Below, piece after piece: positions 1-4,648 of a stretch of DNA of 6,882 nt. This DNA comes from Treponema sp. (GTDB taxonomy: Bacteria; Spirochaetota; Spirochaetia; Treponematales; Breznakiellaceae): NCBI GenBank assembly GCA_031266255.1, contig JAISBK010000127.1, positions 1 to 6,882 of the forward strand, written 5' to 3'. Position 1 is the first letter of the stretch. Each line of letters begins with the position of its first letter. The notes beneath the pieces were generated by a model. That model did no database searches. It was given only the letters and a program-made list of their open reading frames with translations, and was not told where the DNA came from. Both the position numbers and the translations under genes were made by a program.

Positions 1-1
1 A

Positions 2-451
2 GTGGACGGCGGCGGGGTGCTTGTCTTGTGGCACGGAATCTTTACTATGAGTGGCGGAGAAGTGAGCGGTAATAGTGCTGCCCAGGGCGGCGGAGTGTAT
101 GTCAACGGTGGCACCTTTACCATGAATGGCGGCGTAGTGAATGGCAATACCGCCACCACCAACGTCCATAGCGGCGGCGGGGTGGGTCTCTGGGGAGGAA
201 CTTTTACCATGAACGGTGGAGAAGTGAGCGGTAATAGGGCCACCCAGGGCGGCGGGGTGGGTGTCAACGGCGGCACCTTTACCATGAATGGTGGCGTTAT
301 TTACGGTTCGGAGGAAAGCGATGACAAGGCAAATATTGCCAACTCAGGCGCGGCGATTTACAAAAAAGACAATGGCTCAGTTAACCCTTCCAATTTGCTT
401 ACGGGGGCAACAAGGGACATGACCATTGATATGAGGGAGTTGACCCCATAA
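2..451 (+). CDS. Repeat-rich beta-helix-like surface protein, C-terminal part (5' end cut by window)
   Basis: The reading frame is open from the left edge and ends at TAA 449-451. The GTG at position 2 lies inside the repeats with no ribosome binding site visible, so the true start is upstream and this is a C-terminal fragment of about 149 residues. Residues 12-102 consist of Gly/Asn-rich units of the form GG-x-FTMNGG-x-V-x-GN followed by a QGGGV-type turn, in 25- and 29-residue lengths. Short hydrophobic strands broken by Gly and Asn turns are typical of right-handed parallel beta-helix proteins (polymorphic outer-membrane or adhesin-like). The last ~47 residues (VIYGSEES onward) are a non-repetitive cap. 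No LPXTG, transmembrane anchor or autotransporter barrel is visible at the C-terminus. An exported or surface location is inferred from the family style only, because the signal peptide region lies outside the window. The ligand and role are unknown. Confidence 0.8.
   Translation: MDGGGVLVLWHGIFTMSGGEVSGNSAAQGGGVYVNGGTFTMNGGVVNGNTATTNVHSGGGVGLWGGTFTMNGGEVSGNRATQGGGVGVNGGTFTMNGGVIYGSEESDDKANIANSGAAIYKKDNGSVNPSNLLTGATRDMTIDMRELTP
35..307 (+). repeat. Coding tandem repeats with a 162-bp super-unit
   Basis: Four successive copies of a beta-helix coil unit lie here: residues 12-36, 37-65, 66-90 and a partial one at 91-102. The lengths alternate 25, 29, 25. Copies one and three (both carry GGEVSGN) resemble each other more than copies two and four (GGV[VI]). 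The array is therefore best read as a 54-residue (162-bp) super-unit repeated almost twice. Similarity is clear at DNA level, for example the near-identical blocks starting near 35 and 197. Such arrays can change copy number by recombination. Confidence 0.75.
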
Positions 452-571
452 CCAGGCGAGAGAAGTTCCTTGACAGTTCTTACGCAGGCTCCTGGAATAG
501 AGTCCTCCCTATAACAAGCAGCAGCGCATCATGGGAAGACGCGACGTAACAAACGTGAGTTCAACAAGAAG
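452..571. other. Non-coding gap between converging genes
   Basis: About 120 bp with no credible ORF. It separates the end of the plus-strand repeat protein from the terminator of the minus-strand sensor gene. A TTGACA occurs at 470-475, but the -10 candidate at 493-498 (TGGAAT) is poor and no gene follows on that strand. I see no clear intrinsic terminator for the plus-strand gene. A weak imperfect stem around 487-507 is not followed by a T run. Confidence 0.5.
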
Positions 572-637
572 AAAAAAGTCCGCGAATTACGCGAATGAAC
601 GCTAATGTACCCGAGTAATTCGCGTTCATTCGCGGAC
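572..637 (-). terminator. Intrinsic terminator of the hydrogenase-chemotaxis gene, built from an inverted-repeat element
   Basis: Read on the minus strand, a long hairpin begins a few bases after the stop codon at 641-643. The outer stem pairs 578-587 with 628-637 (10 bp perfect). The inner stem pairs 589-596 with 618-625 (8 bp perfect), across a small 1x2 internal loop. It is followed by six T (the A run 572-577 on the plus strand). The hairpin plus T run in this orientation marks it as the minus-strand terminator. On the plus strand no T run follows. The motif CGCGAAT occurs twice in each orientation, so the arms can also pair in a second register (590-602 with 622-634, 13 bp perfect). Confidence 0.85.
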
Positions 638-640
638 CCC

Positions 641-2740
641 TCATATTCTGTCGGATTCATGGTTTTTAAGGAAACTGATATTATCAAGCACGGTTGTGCC
701 TGATTCCAAAAGCGCGGTAGCTTCAGCTTTGATCTGTAATATCAAGGAGTTCACGGTCTTTAAGGACTGCATGATCTGCTGTCCCCCGTTATTCTGGGTT
801 TCTACCGCGTTTTTTATCCTGAGCTCTTCATCTTTTACCGCGCCGGCTAAGGATACGATGGTATCAAACTGAACTTGGGCGTGGCCAGAAGACTCGGTGG
901 AACTATCGATCAGGCGTTTAATACTTTTGAGGCTTTTTTCTATTTCCAGGGCTTGATGCCCGGAATTATCCGCTAAGTGCCGTATCTCTCCGGCAACTAC
1001 CGCAAAACCCTTGCCAATGGCCTCTCCTGCATGAGCCGCCTCAATGGCCGCATTCATACCCAAGATATTCGTCTCATCCGCGATATCGCCGATTACCTTA
1101 CAGGCCTGAATCAGTACATCCGATTGAGTCGCCACATCGGTGATCAATGTCCCGATTGCGGTGATGCGGCTCTTACCTTCTAAAGAAGAGGTGTTGAGTT
1201 TCAAGACGTTTTTCGCGTTATGTTCCAAGGTGTTATGGACGGATCGGACATTCTCTACCATTTCTTCTACCACGGTCGTGGAGGTAAGTATCGCCGTAGC
1301 GGTCTCGTTGATAAGCTTCGTAAGAGAATCAATACCCTGGATACTTTTATGCATCTCTTCTCGTATATGACCATAAACGGACGTAATCATTTTATCCAGT
1401 TCTGCTTTATGTTGTTGATTGATGAGGTCTTTCTCAATGTCCAGGAAATGCCGGCAATTTTCAGGCTGGTTAAGTCCGTTAAAAATAGCTACCGCCATCT
1501 GTTCACAATTCTCATACCCGCAGGAAGAACAATTCAGAATATCCCGCTCCTGGGTTTTGTACATATTAACCAGGATTCCCGTGATTTCCTTCCGGGAGGG
1601 AATTTTAACGTTCCGCTTGAAGAGCTCGGATCGATTGATGTATGAACGGTCATAAAGCCCCTCTTGCCAGTAATCATCAAGGAGTTTTTCGAGTTTGCGC
1701 TTCGCTGAACGCTCAGTTCCATGTTTCCTATAATAGGCCTTGGCCGCGTTATTCCGTCTTTCAATGTTCATTTCAATTTCGTCAAGTTGCTTTTTCCGGT
1801 TCGGGGTAGCAGGGCCGCCGTTACAACCCATTTTGCAATTAAGACAATCCACCAGATTGTAATGGGAAATGCTTCTGACCTTGATGGCTTTGTCTAAATG
1901 AGCAAGATAATTATAGACTTCTGGACTCCCTTCTATCTTTCTGGTATGGCTTGATGCGCTCAGATCATACCGTTCGACCGTACGCATGAGGCCTCCTGGG
2001 GAAGAAAAAAGAACCGCCCGTTCTGCCGGCGGACTATCATAGGGAATAGGGGTATAGGAGGATATCTTTTCCTGGGTGTTTTCCAGATGATCCAGCATCG
2101 ACTTAAAGGACACATTGTAATCCCCAATACCCACCGCATCGAATTCCCTTCGTTTGGCATAACAGGGAGAAATAGCCGCAATTTTATAGCCCGCATACTG
2201 GGGATAAAACCGCTTAATCATTTTCATGGTATGCACCATGGGACTATCCGCAGGGGCCAAGTACGGAAGGAGTTGAGGCCGGTATATTTCAATGAATGAA
2301 ACAAGACAGGGGCAGGGTTGAGCTATAATGAGCGGAGGCTGCTTTTGTTTCTGATAAGCCAGATAGGACTTAACCGTGAGTTCTGCCCCAAAGCTGACAT
2401 CAAATATCGCCTTAACGCCGATTTTTTTTAAATATCCATTAAATTTAAGATATTCCCCGCCAAACATGGTAGCAATAGCAGGCGCCACAATTGCCACGAT
2501 ATTGGTTCCTCCCTTGAGCGCCTGCATAAACAGATCAAAATCATCAAGTCCTATCCGGGCATGATGATCACAGGCATGAATACATTCACCACACCCCAAA
2601 CAGAGATCGCTATTGAATTCAACCGTCGAGCCCGAACCATTATTGCACATCTTCACAGGACAAACCATAATGCACTTATGACAGTTAACACAATTCTCTT
2701 GGATCACCCGAATCACCGGTCGTAACGTTGTTTGACGCAT
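641..2740 (-). CDS. [FeFe]-hydrogenase-like H2/redox sensor fused to methyl-accepting chemotaxis signalling domain
   Basis: A 699-residue soluble protein. Domains in order: two ferredoxin-type [4Fe-4S] motifs (C17, C20, C23, C27 and C47, C50, C53, C57); an [FeFe]-hydrogenase large-subunit H-domain (about 80-310); a charged linker (315-400); a 4Cys Fe-S domain of the CxxCGYxxC...PENC type (C404, C407, C412, C429); then a long helical region with the chemoreceptor hairpin tip at about 550-592 (DETNILGMNAAIEAAHAGE ... GFAVVAGEIRHLA). H-cluster ligands can be assigned to C143 (motif L1), C193 (L2, SPCYAK) and C302 and C306 (L3, CKMGC). L1 reads QPCPC where catalytic enzymes have TSCCP, so the proton-relay Cys is Pro. 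There is no transmembrane helix, HAMP domain or C-terminal NWETF-like tether. A cytoplasmic sensor signalling through CheA/CheW is inferred; hydrogen as the signal is likely but unproven. The ATG at 2738-2740 follows a near-perfect Shine-Dalgarno. Related hydrogenase-derived sensors are known in termite-gut treponemes. Confidence 0.9.
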   Translation of the reverse strand: MRQTTLRPVIRVIQENCVNCHKCIMVCPVKMCNNGSGSTVEFNSDLCLGCGECIHACDHHARIGLDDFDLFMQALKGGTNIVAIVAPAIATMFGGEYLKFNGYLKKIGVKAIFDVSFGAELTVKSYLAYQKQKQPPLIIAQPCPCLVSFIEIYRPQLLPYLAPADSPMVHTMKMIKRFYPQYAGYKIAAISPCYAKRREFDAVGIGDYNVSFKSMLDHLENTQEKISSYTPIPYDSPPAERAVLFSSPGGLMRTVERYDLSASSHTRKIEGSPEVYNYLAHLDKAIKVRSISHYNLVDCLNCKMGCNGGPATPNRKKQLDEIEMNIERRNNAAKAYYRKHGTERSAKRKLEKLLDDYWQEGLYDRSYINRSELFKRNVKIPSRKEITGILVNMYKTQERDILNCSSCGYENCEQMAVAIFNGLNQPENCRHFLDIEKDLINQQHKAELDKMITSVYGHIREEMHKSIQGIDSLTKLINETATAILTSTTVVEEMVENVRSVHNTLEHNAKNVLKLNTSSLEGKSRITAIGTLITDVATQSDVLIQACKVIGDIADETNILGMNAAIEAAHAGEAIGKGFAVVAGEIRHLADNSGHQALEIEKSLKSIKRLIDSSTESSGHAQVQFDTIVSLAGAVKDEELRIKNAVETQNNGGQQIMQSLKTVNSLILQIKAEATALLESGTTVLDNISFLKNHESDRI

Positions 2741-2746
2741 TTACTT

Positions 2747-2753
2747 CCTCCTT
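2747..2753 (-). promoter_or_regulatory. Ribosome binding site of the sensor gene
   Basis: On the minus strand the sequence is AAGGAGG, six bases before the ATG at 2740. This strong site supports that start and suggests efficient translation. Confidence 0.85.
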
Positions 2754-2812
2754 AATCAAGAACCATTAGGAGCCAACCCTACTTTTTCTACCATAACCTT
2801 CTTATTCAAATA

Positions 2813-2842
2813 AATATAGACGTATAGCATAGTATTTTTCAA
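2813..2842 (-). promoter_or_regulatory. Candidate sigma-70 promoter of the sensor gene
   Basis: On the minus strand, TTGAAA (2837-2842) is separated by 18 bp from TATATT (2813-2818), each matching five of six consensus bases. Transcription would start near 2806, giving a leader of about 65 bases. A second possible -10, a perfect TATAAT at 2849-2854, lies upstream but lacks a good -35. I see no sigma-28 type flagellar promoter, although an alternative factor cannot be excluded. Confidence 0.45.
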
Positions 2843-2857
2843 ACTTTCATTATAGTT

Positions 2858-2873
2858 CCTCTTACCAAAGAGG
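2858..2873. repeat. Short perfect palindrome upstream of the sensor gene
   Basis: CCTCTT-ACCA-AAGAGG forms a 6-bp perfect inverted repeat with a 4-base centre. It sits just upstream of the candidate promoter and next to the alternative TATAAT at 2849-2854. It could be an operator half-site pair. No T run follows on either strand, so it is unlikely to be a terminator for the acyl-CoA synthetase gene. Confidence 0.35.
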
Positions 2874-2905
2874 CTCTTGCGGTGGTAATGCCTAGTATTC
2901 CAATC

Positions 2906-2934
2906 GGGTAGTAGCTAGCGGGGGAGGGGTAGTA
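2906..2934. repeat. Direct repeat GGGTAGTA, 21-bp period
   Basis: GGGTAGTA occurs at 2906-2913 and 2927-2934. The 21-bp spacing is two helical turns, so both copies face the same side of the DNA. It lies between the stop of the acyl-CoA synthetase-like gene and the promoter of the sensor gene. A protein-binding role is a guess. The two 8-mers are the only shared bases. Confidence 0.25.
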
Positions 2935-2953
2935 TCAGAAAAAATTGAACTTA

Positions 2954-4426
2954 TTATATCAGGGCATCTTCCCCCAGGGTTGCGGCGCTGAAAAGCCCTT
3001 CGATTTTTTCAAGGTTCTCCCCTGAAGATTCCAAGATCATGGCTTTGATCCGTCCCCGGATAAAGAGATGGCCCTTTGGACCCAGGAAGCCCAAGTCCCC
3101 GGTTTTAAGCCAAGCATCTGGAGTAAAGGCTGCTTTGGTAGCTTCAGGATCCCGGTAATACCCCAGCATCACGTTAGGGCCTCGTACCTGGATTTCTCCT
3201 TCGGTATATCCTGCTGGAGTCCCCGAAACCTTTTCGCTGCTTACGGGACAAAGACGGAGCTCTACCCCTTTGATGGGTTTACCCGCAGAACCCAGGGGAA
3301 ACCGGTACGGCCCTGTCCCGGTCACCAGCGAAGATGTTTCGGTACGTCCGTAACCAGGGGCGTAGGGGAATTGGACCTTCCACAAAAATCGTTCAACTTC
3401 AGGGGAAAGGGAAGTGCCCCCAATACCCAAGAAACGGATTGAAGACCCCAAAGCCGCCGAGAGCTTATGCCCTGCAATCGTGACGGCCAAAAAACGAGTT
3501 AAAGGGAACGTATAGAGGGGATTGGCCATGAGGGCTGGGGCGATCCGGCGGCGGTATATCGTTTCGATAAAAAACGGCGCGGTTACCATAGCGGTTGGCC
3601 GCAGGGCCTGTATAGCGGAAAGCAGCACTGCCTGAGTAAGGGGCCTTTCAAGATAGGTAACCGAAGCCCCGCTCAACACCGTGGTCAAAAGCCCCAAGAT
3701 ACATTCGTACGTATGGGCCAGGGGAATCATCGAGAGGACCCTATCCCGGGGAAAGATCTTCATCAGAGAACAGAATGCCTTGGCGGTGAAAAGCAGATTA
3801 CGGTGTGAGAGCATCACGCCTTTGCTATGCCCGGTAGTTCCTGAGCTATACAAGATAGTGGCCAGATCTTCTTCCCGTATTTCAGGAAACCAGCTTTCAG
3901 GTTCTCCGATCCTATCCCCTTGCCCCAAAGGAATGTTTTTTTTCCGGCCATGGACAGAAACCAGGATACCGGTCACCGCACGGCCCTGTTTATGGTCGAT
4001 TGCAGTGTTCCTATCAAGATAAATGAGGGGTATGGCCGGATCGATCCCTGCATGGACGATCCTGAGATGGGTCTTTTCAGTGATACACAGGGCGGCAATG
4101 CCTGCATGATCCCCAATAGTCTTAATCTGTTCAGGGGAACAATCCGGCAGTACCGGCACACTTACAAAGCCTCCCAGGGCAATACCGAAATACGCAACAG
4201 GCCATTCAGGCCGGTTTTCTGCCAGGATCATCACCCGATCCCCGGTGTGAAGCCCCAGGGTTCGTAAAAGACCCCCAAACTGCCTGGCTTGGATCCCCCA
4301 TTCCCTATAGGTGATCCGGTTATAGATATGACCTTCCCGGTATACCGCAAAGGCAAGTCTATTCCTAAATTTTGCCGCTGCCTTTTGGTTTAGGTCTGTA
4401 AGGGTCAAACACGTTAAATCAATCAT
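2954..4426 (-). CDS. AMP-binding acyl-CoA synthetase-like protein lacking the C-terminal subdomain
   Basis: A 490-residue member of the ANL adenylating superfamily, closest in style to bacterial long-chain fatty acid-CoA ligases. Visible core motifs: the ATP-binding loop YSSGTTGHSKG at 193-203, PLAHTYE at 235-241, YGRTE at 359-363, KTGDLG at 441-446 and the hinge region RGRIKAMI near 457-464, followed by SSGENLEKIE. Family members normally continue for roughly 100 or more residues with a C-terminal lid that carries the catalytic lysine. Here the chain ends 14 residues after that motif at two tandem TAA codons (2951-2956). The next ~200 bases show no continuation in any frame. It therefore either lost its lid (recent truncation or pseudogene) or works in an unusual way. 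The ATG at 4424-4426 has a modest AGAGGA ribosome site. Acyl-CoA formation is the family reaction; the substrate is not predictable and activity is doubtful. Confidence 0.85.
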   Translation of the reverse strand: MIDLTCLTLTDLNQKAAAKFRNRLAFAVYREGHIYNRITYREWGIQARQFGGLLRTLGLHTGDRVMILAENRPEWPVAYFGIALGGFVSVPVLPDCSPEQIKTIGDHAGIAALCITEKTHLRIVHAGIDPAIPLIYLDRNTAIDHKQGRAVTGILVSVHGRKKNIPLGQGDRIGEPESWFPEIREEDLATILYSSGTTGHSKGVMLSHRNLLFTAKAFCSLMKIFPRDRVLSMIPLAHTYECILGLLTTVLSGASVTYLERPLTQAVLLSAIQALRPTAMVTAPFFIETIYRRRIAPALMANPLYTFPLTRFLAVTIAGHKLSAALGSSIRFLGIGGTSLSPEVERFLWKVQFPYAPGYGRTETSSLVTGTGPYRFPLGSAGKPIKGVELRLCPVSSEKVSGTPAGYTEGEIQVRGPNVMLGYYRDPEATKAAFTPDAWLKTGDLGFLGPKGHLFIRGRIKAMILESSGENLEKIEGLFSAATLGEDALI

Positions 4427-4506
4427 TACCCATTCCTCTATGCTTTGACCGGAAACCCTCTCTAAGGTTGCATACTTTGCCGCTACCCAAACCCTTAGGA
4501 AAAAAA

Positions 4507-4535
4507 TTGATACTATAAGCTCGGTCTGCTTGCAA
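4507..4535 (-). promoter_or_regulatory. Candidate divergent promoter of the acyl-CoA synthetase-like gene
   Basis: On the minus strand the same TTGCAA (4530-4535) is followed after 17 bp by TATCAA (4507-4512), four of six matches. The two divergent promoters would share one -35 hexamer and could not be occupied by polymerase at the same time. This is inferred from spacing only. Confidence 0.3.
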
Positions 4536-4560
4536 GAACTGCCTCCTTTTAGTACTATAA
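4511..4560. repeat. Direct repeat TACTATAA in the divergent promoter region
   Basis: TACTATAA occurs at 4511-4518 and 4553-4560, 42 bp apart (about four helical turns). The right copy overlaps the proposed -10 of the PEP carboxykinase promoter. The left copy overlaps the edge of the proposed -10 on the minus strand. It may be coincidental similarity of two A/T-rich promoter elements. Confidence 0.3.
4530..4558 (+). promoter_or_regulatory. Candidate promoter of the PEP carboxykinase gene
   Basis: TTGCAA (4530-4535), 17 bp, then TACTAT (4553-4558); each box matches four of six consensus bases. The start site would fall near 4565, giving a leader of about 85 bases. TTGCAA is its own reverse complement, so it can also serve as the -35 of a minus-strand promoter (next entry). 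Support is moderate because both boxes are imperfect. Confidence 0.4.
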
Positions 4561-4578
4561 ATGTAGTAAGAATACATT
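4560..4578. promoter_or_regulatory. Operator-like palindrome at the PEP carboxykinase start region
   Basis: AATGTA-N7-TACATT is a perfect 6-bp inverted repeat (4560-4565 and 4573-4578). It begins right after the candidate -10 and overlaps the expected transcription start, a common location for a repressor site. The regulator is not identifiable from the sequence. Confidence 0.4.
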
Positions 4579-4636
4579 AAGGGTAGGAGTAACGTTTTGC
4601 CTCTTTAATGAACCTTTTACCAATGTACCTTTTTAG

Positions 4637-4643
4637 TAAGGAG
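4637..4643 (+). promoter_or_regulatory. Ribosome binding site of PEP carboxykinase
   Basis: TAAGGAG ends five bases before the ATG at 4649, fixing that start. Confidence 0.8.
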
Positions 4644-4648
4644 TTCCA

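Noticed and set aside
2..4. GTG at position 2 as the start of the repeat protein
   Set aside because: It lies inside the repeat pattern at the window edge with no upstream sequence for a ribosome site; the gene is simply cut.
35..307. CRISPR array
   Set aside because: The repeats are in frame, coding, without unique spacers, and encode beta-helix coils.
470..498. Plus-strand promoter TTGACA ... TGGAAT
   Set aside because: The -10 box is poor and no gene or RNA structure follows on the plus strand before the opposing terminator.
1220..1645. Plus-strand ORF of 141 codons opposite the sensor gene
   Set aside because: It is antisense to well-conserved Fe-S and chemotaxis domains, its composition looks like a shadow, and it has no ribosome site.
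641..2740. Catalytic, energy-conserving [FeFe] hydrogenase subunit
   Set aside because: The L1 proton-relay Cys is missing, no partner subunits (NuoE/NuoF-like) are adjacent, and the C-terminal third is a chemoreceptor domain.
2858..2873. Terminator of the acyl-CoA synthetase-like gene
   Set aside because: The hairpin is only 6 bp and is followed by a TATAAT-containing stretch rather than a T run; no convincing terminator is seen for that gene.
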